In this document: positions 1 to 8,032 of the stretch, one piece after another
How positions within the stretch are numbered: position 1 is the stretch's first letter
Layout: every line of letters begins with the position of its first letter
Source: [Clostridium] symbiosum
GTDB taxonomy: Bacteria; Bacillota; Clostridia; Lachnospirales; Lachnospiraceae
Direction of reading: 5' to 3'
Length of the DNA stretch: 64,000 bases
Assembly: GCA_036419695.1 (NCBI GenBank)
Contig: CP143946.1
Coordinates: forward strand, 4,334,001 to 4,398,000
The notes under the pieces: generated by a model
Databases searched by the model: none
What the model saw: the letters and a program-made list of their open reading frames with translations, nothing else
What the model was told of the DNA's origin: nothing
Program-made: the position numbers and the translations under genes

Positions 1-490
1 AGGCTGCCCAGCTGCTGAACGGAATCAGTACACAGACACAAGAGCCGGTACAGTTGACCGTGTATGCCAGATGCTCCCTCGGCACCTTGTATTCATCCGT
101 TATATTTTTCATAGCGGAGGATACTGCCAGTGCGTTTAAATAATCATCGATAAAAACGATTACGCCGAGAATCCAGGTAAATAATAAAGCTCTGTCTTTG
201 GTACTCGCTGCTTTCCGGATCATATTTCTAAACCCCAGCATTGCACCGGATTTTTCCAGCAGTGCAATGAGCGCGCCGGAACCTACGAGAATCAGAAGAA
301 TAAACTGGAAAGAACCATTTGCCAGAGCTTCATACATAATGTTGATATAGCCTGTAAAAAACCCTTTCCCATACAAAATGACTGCGCCGATAAATGATGA
401 AAGTAACAGCATTTCCGGCATTTTCCTAGTAATTGTGGCCCCCACCAGCAATACTACAATCGGGATACACGATAAGATACCAAACCCCAT
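1..490 (-). CDS. NhaC-family Na+/H+ antiporter or related ion/carboxylate permease, N-terminal part
   Basis: This is an inner-membrane ion-coupled transporter. The gene starts at 490 (ATG, preceded by GAGGAGG about 7 bases upstream) and runs off the left window edge, so only about 163 N-terminal residues are present. They read as alternating hydrophobic helices (GILSCIPIVVLLVGA, FQFILLILVGSGALIALL, ALLFTWILGVIVFIDDY) followed by LNALAVSSAMKNITDEYKV. The FIDDYLN segment and the later VNCTGSCVCVLIPFSSW segment are typical of the NhaC family. The family exchanges sodium for protons, but some members carry malate/lactate or amino acids, so the substrate is open. It is divergent from the LuxR-type regulator at 768, which may control it. 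Confidence 0.85.
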   Translation of the reverse strand, partial: MGFGILSCIPIVVLLVGATITRKMPEMLLLSSFIGAVILYGKGFFTGYINIMYEALANGSFQFILLILVGSGALIALLEKSGAMLGFRNMIRKAASTKDRALLFTWILGVIVFIDDYLNALAVSSAMKNITDEYKVPREHLAYTVNCTGSCVCVLIPFSSWAA

Positions 491-584
491 ACAAATACCT
501 CCTCTTTTTTTCCCTACTTATATTGCAACTAATATAAAACTGGAACCGGTTTATTATGTAATAAATTACCACTTTTTTATTAAA

Positions 585-613
585 TTGCAATTTGTTGTAA
601 TTTATGCTACAAT
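585..613 (+). promoter_or_regulatory. Putative sigma-A promoter of the LuxR-type gene
   Basis: TTGCAA (585-590), a 17-base spacer and TACAAT (608-613) give a near-consensus promoter pointing at the regulator at 768. The 275-base gap between the divergent NhaC-like gene and this gene is very AT-rich and holds short palindromic AATAATTATT-like runs. Nothing else in it resembles a gene. Confidence 0.5.
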
Positions 614-767
614 ATTTTCTGTAAATATTCAATTATTATTTTATAATTATTTCATATAATAATTATTATTTATTTCTATAAATAATTATTTTTTATACTT
701 AAAATACTCATTTTCTACTTACGTATTTATCAGTTTGGATGTCTTTCCAACCGGGGGGGGAATTGTC

Positions 768-1619
768 ATGGAACTTAACGAATACTGCCTGCTGAATGAA
801 TTAATATACAGTATCTATACAGAGGGAAATTTTGAGGTGCTGTGCCGGATCTTGCTAAAGCGCCTGAAACATTTTATTAAATGCTCCTATGCCAGTGTTC
901 TTTTAGCCGATTTGAATCATGAAGGCCATCTCTGCCATCCGATTTGCGAACCGGAGAGCTTTATCGAGGCTGAAAAACGTTATCTTCAGTACGAAGAGCA
1001 GGATCACCTGCTCTGGATGAGTTACTCCCCTCAGACTATGGTCTTCAGGGACAGCCAGGCTCTCTCAGACTCGAAGCGGCTGTCCTCCAGAATCTACAGG
1101 GACTGTTACTCTCACTATGATATTTTTGATACATTACAGATGAATCTGACTTATAATTCTCATTTTCTGGGATGTGTGACCCTCTACAGGACGAAACATG
1201 AGTCTCAGTTCACCGATCTGGATGTACTGTATCTGAGACTTCTCAGCATTCATCTGAACTGTGTATTCTATCATCGTTACTATCTGGCCTCGTCACCGGA
1301 GTCCCGAAAAGAAACCGCATTGGAAATACATAGCTCACCAAACGGTTCCTGCCATCCTCAAATTCAATGCCTTCTAACAAAACGGGAACATGAAATTGCG
1401 GATTACGTTCAGAAAGGCTGTGGTAATGCAGACATTGCCGGGGCATTAAACATCACGGAGCATACTCTCAATAAACATCTGCAAAATATCTACAGGAAAT
1501 TGAATATTTCCTCCCGCTGGGAGTTACTCTCATATTTAAACCGTCTTTCAGATCAATCGCAATCTGTCTGCGCTGAAATTAACATGAATAATTTACATAC
1601 TGATTACTGCCATTTATAA
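768..1619 (+). CDS. LuxR-family transcriptional regulator
   Basis: This is a DNA-binding regulator of 283 residues. The C-terminal 65 or so residues are a LuxR-type HTH: LTKREHEIADYVQKG, then NADIAGALNITEHTLNKHL and NIYRKLNI. These carry the usual LTxRExEI opening and the recognition-helix pattern. The N-terminal ~200 residues look like a GAF/PAS-like sensor fold without a receiver aspartate, so this is not a classical response regulator. I chose the ATG at 768 because a G-rich ribosome site (eight Gs, 753-760) lies 7 bases before it. An in-frame TTG at 735 is less likely. It is divergent from the NhaC-like transporter, its most likely target. It ends at a strong hairpin (1626-1685). The ligand is unknown. 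Confidence 0.85.
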   Translation: MELNEYCLLNELIYSIYTEGNFEVLCRILLKRLKHFIKCSYASVLLADLNHEGHLCHPICEPESFIEAEKRYLQYEEQDHLLWMSYSPQTMVFRDSQALSDSKRLSSRIYRDCYSHYDIFDTLQMNLTYNSHFLGCVTLYRTKHESQFTDLDVLYLRLLSIHLNCVFYHRYYLASSPESRKETALEIHSSPNGSCHPQIQCLLTKREHEIADYVQKGCGNADIAGALNITEHTLNKHLQNIYRKLNISSRWELLSYLNRLSDQSQSVCAEINMNNLHTDYCHL

Positions 1620-1625
1620 AACACC

Positions 1626-1685
1626 AACAATAAAAAGGAATTGACCAAAGCCCTCCCGGCATTGTGTCAATTCCTTTTTATTGTT
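1626..1685. terminator. Bidirectional intrinsic terminator
   Basis: A perfect 20-bp inverted repeat (1626-1645 with 1666-1685) has A-rich and T-rich outer ends, so it can end transcription from the LuxR gene on the plus strand and from the small gene at 1707 on the minus strand. Confidence 0.85.
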
Positions 1686-1706
1686 CGGTAATGAATCAAC
1701 CGGTTT

Positions 1707-1946
1707 TCACCAGTCGAATTTTTGTCTCGGTTTTTTATCTTTAAATGATTTTTTAGCCGAATCCAGTGATTCTTCAATGGCTGTAAACATCTTTTCCACT
1801 TGTTCGTCCGTGTAACTGTACTGATTTTTATTAGAAAGATTCTCCAGACGCTCTATTGCGTCAATTACTTTATTCACGCGCTCTTTCGATAAACGGAGGA
1901 AGTTTTCGTTTTTCCTGTTGGTTTCCTTTTTTTGCGGTTCAGCCAT
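1707..1946 (-). CDS. Small charged hypothetical protein, 79 aa
   Basis: I do not recognise this family. The protein is very hydrophilic and lysine-rich (begins MAEPQKKETNRKNENF). Its central region, ERVNKVIDAIERLENLSN, is predicted helical or coiled-coil, and it ends KKSFKDKKPRQKFDW. It has no signal peptide or membrane segment and is probably cytoplasmic. Translation support is an AGAAGGGAT site before the ATG. The gene has an unusually clear promoter (TTGACT, 17 bases, TATAAT at 2055-2027), with a 22-base palindrome filling the spacer, so it is almost certainly a real and tightly regulated gene. It shares a terminator with the convergent LuxR gene. The function is unknown. Confidence 0.7.
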   Translation of the reverse strand: MAEPQKKETNRKNENFLRLSKERVNKVIDAIERLENLSNKNQYSYTDEQVEKMFTAIEESLDSAKKSFKDKKPRQKFDW

Positions 1947-2026
1947 CTCATTATCCCTTCTTCCTCTCTATCGTACCGGTGCCTGCGATTATAATTCCTG
2001 ATAAATCAGTCTCTCTTTTCTCTAGA

Positions 2027-2055
2027 ATTATAGTCATAATAATGACTATAGTCAA
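2027..2055 (-). promoter_or_regulatory. Promoter with embedded palindromic operator
   Basis: On the minus strand, TTGACT (2055-2050), exactly 17 bases and TATAAT (2032-2027) form a strong promoter for the 79-aa gene. The spacer and its edges are a perfect inverted repeat: 9-bp arms TATAGTCAT (2029-2037) and ATGACTATA (2042-2050) around AATA. A second overlapping palindrome GACTATAGTC lies at 2044-2053. A repressor bound here would block RNA polymerase directly. The adjacent HTH gene at 2154 is a candidate. Confidence 0.7.
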
Positions 2056-2153
2056 GAATAAAATAGAATTTTATCCTAATAATATTGATACCTGTGTTCT
2101 ATTTTTTTTGATATTAAACGACAAAAATTCTGCTGAGAAAGAAGGTATAATAA

Positions 2154-2372
2154 ATGATTGATTATGGCCCGTTTTGGAAAACACTCATGGCCTCTTCCGA
2201 ATCAACTTATACTCTTATTACAGTACATCACCTTTCCAGCGGTACGATCGACCGCCTGAGAAACAACAAACCGATGACCACCACGACAATTAATGATCTA
2301 TGCCGGATACTGGACTGCCAAATTGAGGATATCGCCGTATATATCCCTTCCGAAACAGATCAGCCTTTATAA
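2154..2372 (+). CDS. Small Cro/C1-type (XRE) helix-turn-helix protein
   Basis: This is a 72-residue DNA-binding protein made almost entirely of one XRE-type HTH. STYTLITVHHLSSGTIDRL forms the first helices and turn, RNNKPMTTTTINDLCRIL the following helices, and DCQIEDIAVYIP the C-terminal strand. This matches the widespread small clostridial XRE regulators, often encoded singly. The ATG at 2154 follows a GAAAGAAGG site. It lies divergent from the 79-aa gene, with the palindromic operator between, so autoregulation or repression of the neighbour is plausible. A hairpin at 2384-2455 ends transcription. The target is inferred only from position. Confidence 0.8.
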   Translation: MIDYGPFWKTLMASSESTYTLITVHHLSSGTIDRLRNNKPMTTTTINDLCRILDCQIEDIAVYIPSETDQPL

Positions 2373-2383
2373 AATCAGTCAAA

Positions 2384-2455
2384 AAGACCAGCCCGCCGAA
2401 CTGTCCCCAAAAGTTGACTTTATGGGGACGTCTCATGCGAAGCTGGTCTCTTTTA
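2384..2455. terminator. Bidirectional terminator hairpin
   Basis: GACCAGC (2386-2392) pairs with GCTGGTC (2442-2448). An A-run lies on the left and a T-run on the right. An inner stem GTCCCC (2403-2408)/GGGGAC (2424-2429) gives a two-tier hairpin. It separates the HTH gene from the convergent isochorismatase-like gene. Confidence 0.75.
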
Positions 2456-2488
2456 GTACCCTTTCACCATTCCATACAAATAATCCGG

Positions 2489-3133
2489 CTATTCAAGCGC
2501 TTCCAAAAACTCCTTATAACCCATCAATTTCCCAATCTTAGGGAAAATCCATTTCTCGCAGAAGTCCTGCTCTTCCTGTGTGTCAGTGGCTGTGCAGTCG
2601 CCGAGCACGATCACGCGGTATCCCTTATCATAAGCCGATCTGGCCGAAGATTCCACGCACCAGTCCGTATGGAAACCGGTGAATACCACATACTCAATCT
2701 CATTTGCCCTCAGATAATAGTCCAGACCTGTGGAATGAAATGCATCCAGTGTTTTCTTTCCCTCCACAATCACGTCACCAGGCTGCGGGGTCAGTTCTTT
2801 GATGATTTCCGGTCCCGGAGTGCCGCGGAGCCAGGCTCCGGTTCCCCAGTCCGCCTCCATGTCCATTTCAAGGCCGCGGAGTCCTTCACAGGCTGGTCCT
2901 CCCTTTTTTAACTCCGGAAATCCGGGATCAAAGGGATGGAATGGACAATAGAAAATTTTCGCCACTTTTCCACGCGCCTGTGAAAGCAAATCCTGAAGAT
3001 TTGCAATTACATTTCTCTCCGCAAGCTGCTCCTTGATATGGGCGTACATGGTGCCGCCCTCCGTCAGAAAATCATTCTGTGGCTCAATCAGGACGATCGC
3101 CGTCTTCTCTTTTGGAATTTTCATATTTGCCAT
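2489..3133 (-). CDS. Isochorismatase-like cysteine hydrolase
   Basis: This cytoplasmic hydrolase has 214 residues, normal for the isochorismatase/nicotinamidase superfamily. The catalytic triad is visible: Asp in PQNDF (about residue 20), Lys in VEGKKTLDAF, and Cys in HTDWCVESSARSAYDKGY, whose SARSAYDKGY tail is diagnostic. Members cleave amides, carbamoyl groups or enol ethers, and the exact substrate cannot be read from sequence. The ATG at 3133 has AAAGGAG 6 bases upstream. It lies 138 bases downstream of the TRAP transporter genes on the same strand and is probably co-transcribed, suggesting it acts on the imported carboxylate or amide. The 138-base gap holds nothing I recognise. Confidence 0.85.
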   Translation of the reverse strand: MANMKIPKEKTAIVLIEPQNDFLTEGGTMYAHIKEQLAERNVIANLQDLLSQARGKVAKIFYCPFHPFDPGFPELKKGGPACEGLRGLEMDMEADWGTGAWLRGTPGPEIIKELTPQPGDVIVEGKKTLDAFHSTGLDYYLRANEIEYVVFTGFHTDWCVESSARSAYDKGYRVIVLGDCTATDTQEEQDFCEKWIFPKIGKLMGYKEFLEALE

Positions 3134-3271
3134 ATATAACTCCTTTCATTGGCGGCAGCCTAAAACGGCTCCGCTTTGCATTTTTCTTTGTCTTACCGGA
3201 ACATTTCACGCACCGGCGCCATAGCCTGTTTCCTACGCTGAGTCTGCGGTACCTCCGCCTCTGCCTCTCTC

Positions 3272-4600
3272 CTACATGGCATTTGGCAGGAACAGCACGA
3301 GCTGCGGTAAGAATACACAGCATAAATCTACAATTATAATTGCCACCAGAAACCACATGGAGCCGGCAAATATTTCATTTACCGTGATGTCCTCCACGCC
3401 TTCCATCCCATACAGCGACGACTTGACCGTAAATACATTCATTCCGAACGGAGGCGTAATCATACCTGTCTCGATCGCAATAATCATAACAAGCCCGAAC
3501 CACACCAGATCATACCCCAGATCCGCCATAATCGGGCACATCAGAGGCGTTGTCAGAAGCAGGATGGAGGTGGAATCCAGGATACAGCCGAGTATCATCA
3601 GGATGACGATAAACAGGATAACCACTCCAATCGGAGGCATATGTAAACTCTCTACAAATCCTCTGATGACATTAATTACGCCGCACATTGCCAGTGTCTT
3701 CGAATAGGTGGATGCGGAAACAAGAAGTATCAGTACGCTTCCCGAAGTGGAACCGGCTGAGAGAAGTGTCTCCCAGAAATCTTTTCTGTTAAACCGTTTC
3801 TTGAAAACCACAATCAGGAAAGCGCCGAACGCTCCCACGCCGCCCGCCTCGGTCGGTGTAAAAAAGCCGCACCAGATGCCTCCAAGGGAGATAATGATGA
3901 GCAGCACAATCGGCCATGGACGGAGGACGATTTTCCAGAAATTCTTTTTCTCATCCTCTGTCAACTCCTCTACCTCGGGAATATAATCCGGCTTCACATG
4001 CGCCACCGTCAGAATTACAATGATAAATGCGATGGTCATGAGCACACCGGGGAATACGGCGGCAACAAACAGTTTTCCGATGGACACATCCGCCTGTGAA
4101 CCGTACACAATCATAAGCAGGCTCGGAGGAATCAGCATTCCGAGGATAGCAGAACCGGAAATCGTTCCCAGTGCTATCTTCCTGTCGTATTTCAGCCTCA
4201 GCATCTGAGGCAGGGCAATCTTTGTAAATACCGCTGCCGAAGCAACCGTTACGCCGGTGATTGCCGCAAAAATTGCATTGGCCACTACCGTGGCGATTCC
4301 GACGCCGCCGCGCACCTTTTTCAGGAGGAGGCTGGCCGAATCATAGAGATCCTGGCTCGCACCAGATAAGTTGGCCAACAGTCCCATCAGTACAAATAGC
4401 GGAATTACGCCAAACATATACTGTCTGACCGCTCCCCAGGCCGACTGGCTCAATACATTCATCGCAGTGGAGAATCTCCCCGTAAACAGGAATACGCTCA
4501 GGGTGCTGGTAAACATCAGGGAAGTGCTCAGATGCACGCCACAGAAAATCAGCACCAGCAAAAGAATCAGCGAAAACGCTGCAACAACGCCTGTACTCAC
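3272..4600 (-). CDS. dctM: TRAP transporter large permease (DctM type)
   Basis: This is the large membrane subunit of a tripartite ATP-independent periplasmic (TRAP) transporter, which imports carboxylates with sodium. At 442 residues with about 12 hydrophobic segments it has standard length. Typical DctM stretches include LLIPPSLLMIVYGSQADVS, GGVGAFGAFLIV and TTPLMCPIMADLGYD. The start is a GTG at 4600 overlapping the dctQ stop by 4 bases (GTGA), implying translational coupling. The operon order is dctP, dctQ, dctM, isochorismatase-like gene. The substrate is unknown. Confidence 0.93.
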   Translation of the reverse strand: MSTGVVAAFSLILLLVLIFCGVHLSTSLMFTSTLSVFLFTGRFSTAMNVLSQSAWGAVRQYMFGVIPLFVLMGLLANLSGASQDLYDSASLLLKKVRGGVGIATVVANAIFAAITGVTVASAAVFTKIALPQMLRLKYDRKIALGTISGSAILGMLIPPSLLMIVYGSQADVSIGKLFVAAVFPGVLMTIAFIIVILTVAHVKPDYIPEVEELTEDEKKNFWKIVLRPWPIVLLIIISLGGIWCGFFTPTEAGGVGAFGAFLIVVFKKRFNRKDFWETLLSAGSTSGSVLILLVSASTYSKTLAMCGVINVIRGFVESLHMPPIGVVILFIVILMILGCILDSTSILLLTTPLMCPIMADLGYDLVWFGLVMIIAIETGMITPPFGMNVFTVKSSLYGMEGVEDITVNEIFAGSMWFLVAIIIVDLCCVFLPQLVLFLPNAM

Positions 4601-5133
4601 CGCTTATTCCCCCCTTCTCCATAAAAACTTTTTCCTGTAACAAGCCTGTAGCCAAATTTTACAATCTGGTCGATAAATTCCAGAATCATTAACCCGGATC
4701 CAAAGATAATCGCAAATCTTCCCGGAATCGTTGTGACACGGAATGAACCCGCGATCTCCGCCTCGCCGATGCTGATTGCATGGAGCAGGTTTCCCCAGCT
4801 TGCCTTGATGATAAAAGAATATACCAGGATTCCCAGAAACGCCGCTATGATATCAATGACCAGCTTTCCCTTTGTCCCAACCTTGTCATAGAGCATCGTC
4901 GTCCGCACATGCGCTCCCTTTACCGCCACATAGGGAATTTCCAGAAAGCACACAATGATGATGATGCTTGAGACAATCTCCGCGGTGCCCACAAACGGCT
5001 TATTAAGCAGCAGCCGGCTGAGTACGTCCGCAGTGATTAAAATCATAATTACAAAGATGGAAATAGACGCAATTCCATCCATAATGCTCAGAAAGCGCTC
5101 CAGTATTTTGTCAATTTTTCGCAGAATGGCCAT
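4597..5133 (-). CDS. dctQ: TRAP transporter small permease (DctQ type)
   Basis: This is the small four-helix membrane subunit of the TRAP system, 178 residues. Hydrophobic segments are at about residues 20-40, 50-70, 90-110 and 130-150. The motif SRLLLNKPFVGTAEIVS after helix 1 is characteristic of DctQ proteins. It sits 37 bases after dctP and overlaps dctM by 4 bases. It scaffolds the large permease. The ATG at 5133 is preceded by GAAGGGTGA. Confidence 0.92.
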   Translation of the reverse strand: MAILRKIDKILERFLSIMDGIASISIFVIMILITADVLSRLLLNKPFVGTAEIVSSIIIIVCFLEIPYVAVKGAHVRTTMLYDKVGTKGKLVIDIIAAFLGILVYSFIIKASWGNLLHAISIGEAEIAGSFRVTTIPGRFAIIFGSGLMILEFIDQIVKFGYRLVTGKSFYGEGGNKR

Positions 5134-5170
5134 GTGTTCACCCTTCCCTACAATATCTCTGCCCTGTCAA

Positions 5171-6322
5171 TCAGTCTGTTATCTTCCAGTCACGTACTCT
5201 TTCGATTCCCTGTGATTCAAGAATCTGGTAGTATTTCTCCACAATCTCGGCTCCCTTATATCCTGCATTGTCCAGGTTCTTTACAAGACCATTGACAATA
5301 TCCGGTAAGCTGGCAGCCCATTTCTCCTGCTCTTCTCTGCTCAGAGTGACGATTGTACATCCTTTTTCCTGTAAATCTGCCAGATCTTTTTCATGGATCT
5401 CATTAATGTAATTAGCCTCGTAATCCAGATATCCCTCTCCCACTTCCGTGAGGATAGTCTGTACTTCCGCCGGAAGATCCTTCCATGTATCCATATTAAC
5501 CGTTATTGCATTGAAAGGAACTACGTTGAAATTGGCATCCAGATAATAAGGAGCCACCTCATAAACCTTTAAATTGACACAGGAGTGTGTCGGCTGTATG
5601 GTTGCCTGGCAAACGTTGGTCTGCAGGTTCTGGTATGTATCATTTAAAGAGGTCTGGACGCCTACCGCTCCGGAGCCTTCAATCCAGGAGAGGTTGATGC
5701 CGGCCGCGCCAATCTTCATTCCCTTTACATCATCCAGTGATTTTACTTCTTTTGTGCTGTAGAAACCGTAAGGATCCGACACGCCGATACCAAGAAACTT
5801 CTGGTTATAATCCGATTCATAAATGGAAGTAAATTCCGGATAAGCCGCATACATCTGCTTGATTGTCTCCGCAACTACCAGCGGGTCGGAGCAGGAGAAC
5901 GGCATGCTGTAAACCATATCCTGGAGAGGAAGCCTGGATGCCTCAAATACAAGGATTGTACATCCGATATCCACCAGACCGTCCTGTACTCCCTGAAGCT
6001 CATTGCCCAGGGAAATAACGGAGCCGCCGTAAGATTTAACCCAGTCGATCTCATAATTCGTTTCGGAGCTTACGCGCTCTGAAACATTTTTAACAAAATA
6101 ATCTTCCAGCGCCGTAATCCATGGATTCGATTCCGAATGACCCGATCCAATCCTCAATGTAATTTTCTCCTTCTTTTCCGATGGGGCCGCCGCTTCCGCG
6201 CCTCCCTGTTCAGCCGGAGCCGTCGTTTCCTTCGTCTGTGTACTGCTGCTTCCACATCCTGTCATCGTTGAAATTGCTACTGCTGCCGCCATCCCCAATG
6301 CAAATAATCTGTTTTTTTTCAT
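5171..6322 (-). CDS. dctP: TRAP transporter substrate-binding lipoprotein (DctP type)
   Basis: This is the extracytoplasmic solute receptor of the TRAP system. The N-terminus MKKNRLFALGMAAAVAIS is a lipoprotein signal with the cysteine in TMTGCGSSS, so the mature protein is membrane-anchored. A Ser/Thr/Glu-rich linker follows, then a DctP fold beginning ITLRIGSGHSESNPW. The signature stretch around VKSLDDVKGMKIGAAG is typical of the family. I prefer the ATG at 6322, because AAAGGATGGAG sits correctly before it, over the ATG at 6331. Family members bind C4-dicarboxylates, sugar acids or related carboxylates. Regulation is probably through the operator boxes at 6370-6391 downstream of its promoter. 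Confidence 0.92.
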   Translation of the reverse strand: MKKNRLFALGMAAAVAISTMTGCGSSSTQTKETTAPAEQGGAEAAAPSEKKEKITLRIGSGHSESNPWITALEDYFVKNVSERVSSETNYEIDWVKSYGGSVISLGNELQGVQDGLVDIGCTILVFEASRLPLQDMVYSMPFSCSDPLVVAETIKQMYAAYPEFTSIYESDYNQKFLGIGVSDPYGFYSTKEVKSLDDVKGMKIGAAGINLSWIEGSGAVGVQTSLNDTYQNLQTNVCQATIQPTHSCVNLKVYEVAPYYLDANFNVVPFNAITVNMDTWKDLPAEVQTILTEVGEGYLDYEANYINEIHEKDLADLQEKGCTIVTLSREEQEKWAASLPDIVNGLVKNLDNAGYKGAEIVEKYYQILESQGIERVRDWKITD

Positions 6323-6369
6323 CTTCTCCATCCTTTCTCATTTTACCGTTACAGTTTTTCCTTTTTCCG

Positions 6370-6391
6370 TTGGACACCGGATATTGGATAC
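6370..6391. promoter_or_regulatory. Operator-like boxes TTGGACAC / GGATA / TTGGATAC
   Basis: Reading the plus strand: TTGGACAC (6370-6377), one base, GGATA (6379-6383), TTGGATAC (6384-6391). It lies just downstream of the dctP -10 box. The same three boxes in the same order recur at 10152-10128 on the minus strand, downstream of the metallo-hydrolase promoter, and TTGGATAC recurs before the GntR gene. The probable ligand-controlled binder is the GntR regulator at 6585. Confidence 0.65.
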
Positions 6392-6405
6392 ATTACTATA
6401 GCCAC

Positions 6406-6434
6406 ATTGTACATCTTATTGTATATATTGTCAA
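6406..6434 (-). promoter_or_regulatory. dctPQM promoter
   Basis: On the minus strand, TTGACA (6434-6429), 17 bases and TACAAT (6411-6406) match a sigma-A promoter for dctP. ATTGT/ACAAT half-sites overlap it. Confidence 0.6.
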
Positions 6435-6491
6435 TAAATAATTATTTTCTTGACAATATTTTATCTATATCTTGCAATAATATCATCCAAC

Positions 6492-6542
6492 ATTGGATAC
6501 ATTGTCCAATCGATTGACAATGTACTCAATTTAGGGTATATT
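6492..6542 (+). promoter_or_regulatory. GntR gene promoter with two overlapping palindromes
   Basis: TTGACA (6514-6519), 17 bases and TATATT (6537-6542) form the promoter of the GntR gene. Immediately upstream is the palindrome ATTGGATACATTGTCCAAT (6492-6510). Overlapping it, ACATTGTC (6499-6506) faces GACAATGT (6516-6523). These are good candidates for autoregulatory GntR sites and may also serve dctP. Confidence 0.6.
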
Positions 6543-6584
6543 TAAAACTGGTAATTATTTCTAAATCAAAGAGGGGAGCTGCTT

Positions 6585-7244
6585 ATGGAGAACACCAAAC
6601 CATTAATCCAATATACAACTGTTTCTGATTCCGTTTATCTTTGGATAAAGAATGCAATCATCCAGGGGGATTTTAAACCTGGTGAACATATTGCCCAGGA
6701 AAGTCTTACTCAAAAATTAGGTGTCAGCCGCACCCCCGTCAGGGATGCCATGAAACGTCTCGAAGCGGAGGGACTGCTGATTACCAAACCCCATTGCGGA
6801 GCCGTGGTCTTCAAACTTTCCAGGGAACATCTCAATGAAATTTATGAAGTGAGGATTCTCATGGAACAGTACTGCGCCGCCAGAACCTGCATCAAAGCGT
6901 CCGATGAAGAAATTGATGCCGTAGACGCAATCAACCTGCGCATGCTGAGCTTCTCCAATACCTCGAAAGAATTCATGCAGCTTGACCGTCAGTTTCACTC
7001 TCTGCTCTGCTCCCTGTCCGGATGTACGAATACCGTGGAGATTCTGGAAGGCCTCTGGAATAAATGTGATTCATTCAAATCCATCTACTATTCCCTGGAA
7101 GGACGGGCCAACGACACGCTGTCCGAACATGCGCGCATCGTCCAGGGCCTGAGAAAGCGGAATATCACAGCAACAAAAGAAGCAATCTCAGATCACCTGA
7201 AGGATGTCGTCAACAGCGTCAGCACGCATGTGAATTTTTCCTGA
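6585..7244 (+). CDS. GntR-family regulator, FCD (FadR) subfamily
   Basis: This is a 219-residue transcription factor. The N-terminal winged HTH is clear: SVYLWIKNAIIQGDFKPGEH, QESLTQKLGVSRTPVRDAM and RLEAEGLLITKP. The C-terminal all-helical FCD effector domain (EIYEVRILMEQYCA, LDRQFHSLLCSLSG, SEHARIVQGLRKRN) has the metal-site Asp and His positions. FCD regulators usually respond to small carboxylates. It is divergent from dctPQM with palindromes between, so control of that operon is very likely. Its boxes recur before the operon at 10102, which suggests a regulon. The start at 6585 has GAGGGGAG 6 bases upstream. It ends at a terminator (7276-7328). Confidence 0.92.
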   Translation: MENTKPLIQYTTVSDSVYLWIKNAIIQGDFKPGEHIAQESLTQKLGVSRTPVRDAMKRLEAEGLLITKPHCGAVVFKLSREHLNEIYEVRILMEQYCAARTCIKASDEEIDAVDAINLRMLSFSNTSKEFMQLDRQFHSLLCSLSGCTNTVEILEGLWNKCDSFKSIYYSLEGRANDTLSEHARIVQGLRKRNITATKEAISDHLKDVVNSVSTHVNFS

Positions 7245-7275
7245 TTTATCTGCCGGGAGCTTTTCCCTGGACAGG

Positions 7276-7328
7276 AAAAGGTGCCTCTGATTTTCTCCGG
7301 TTAACGGAGATTCAGAGACACCTTTTTT
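7276..7328 (+). terminator. Intrinsic terminator after the GntR gene
   Basis: AAGGTG-CCTCTGA pairs with TCAGAG-ACACCTT and is followed by a T-run, with an inner stem TCTCCG/CGGAGA. A few bases of A-run on the left make it usable in both directions. Confidence 0.8.
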
Positions 7329-7444
7329 AGAATAAAAAACTCTCCGTACAGGAGTGCATTGCGGTCAGACTTCGCTCAGGCCGTCATTTACCGGCGATGG
7401 AAAATCCACGCTGCATGCATCCCGATGCTTCAATATCCGGAGTT

Positions 7445-8032
7445 TCAGGAAAAAATAGAGATCTGCGCCGTCTCCTCCACCAGCTCCGCCAGGTACGCCG
7501 CCTCTCTCATATCTTTCCCAATCGTCACCTGACCGTGTCCTCTAAGCAAAAAGGCATTAGCCCCCGGATTATCTTTAAAGAATTTCACGATCTGCGGGAA
7601 ATACTCCTTCGGCACCGCATAGGAATGGGTATCGAACACCGGCACCAGGCCTTTCAGCTTCATCCCGGAATGGTGCGTGGAAAACTGAAGTTTTTCATGC
7701 CCGGCCGCCCAAGCCGTGGCATATGGTGAATGGCAGTGCATAATTGCGCCTGCCCCGGCCACCTCCTTATAGATAGCTCCGTGGAGCAGCGCTTCTTTAG
7801 ATGGCCGCAGTTCTCCCTCGATTACATTGCCGTCAAAATCGGTGATGACAAGCGTATCGGGACCGACCTCATCAAAAGCAACATCGGTTCCTTTTACCAG
7901 CATCCAGTCTTTTTCCGGTATCCGGACACTCAGATTGCCTCCGTTACTCATCTGGTAACGAAGCGCATAAAATTTGGCTGCCGCCTTCCGAATATCCTCC
8001 GCCAGATTCACATATTCATTATATCTCATCAT
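7445..8032 (-). CDS. Class II aldolase/adducin-family protein
   Basis: This is a 195-residue zinc-dependent aldolase or epimerase fold. NGGNLSVRIP (phosphate/substrate loop), the catalytic Glu in PSKEALLHGAIY, the zinc histidines in MHCHSPYATAWA, and the third histidine in LLRGHGQV are all visible. Relatives include L-fuculose-phosphate aldolase and ribulose-phosphate epimerase; the short length fits decarboxylating or aldolase members. The ATG at 8032 overlaps the stop of the upstream gene by 4 bases (ATGA), so the genes are translationally coupled. It is the last gene of an operon with the Tm-1-like and metallo-hydrolase genes. The substrate is not determinable, but a hydroxy or sugar acid derivative fits the context. 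Confidence 0.88.
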   Translation of the reverse strand: MMRYNEYVNLAEDIRKAAAKFYALRYQMSNGGNLSVRIPEKDWMLVKGTDVAFDEVGPDTLVITDFDGNVIEGELRPSKEALLHGAIYKEVAGAGAIMHCHSPYATAWAAGHEKLQFSTHHSGMKLKGLVPVFDTHSYAVPKEYFPQIVKFFKDNPGANAFLLRGHGQVTIGKDMREAAYLAELVEETAQISIFS

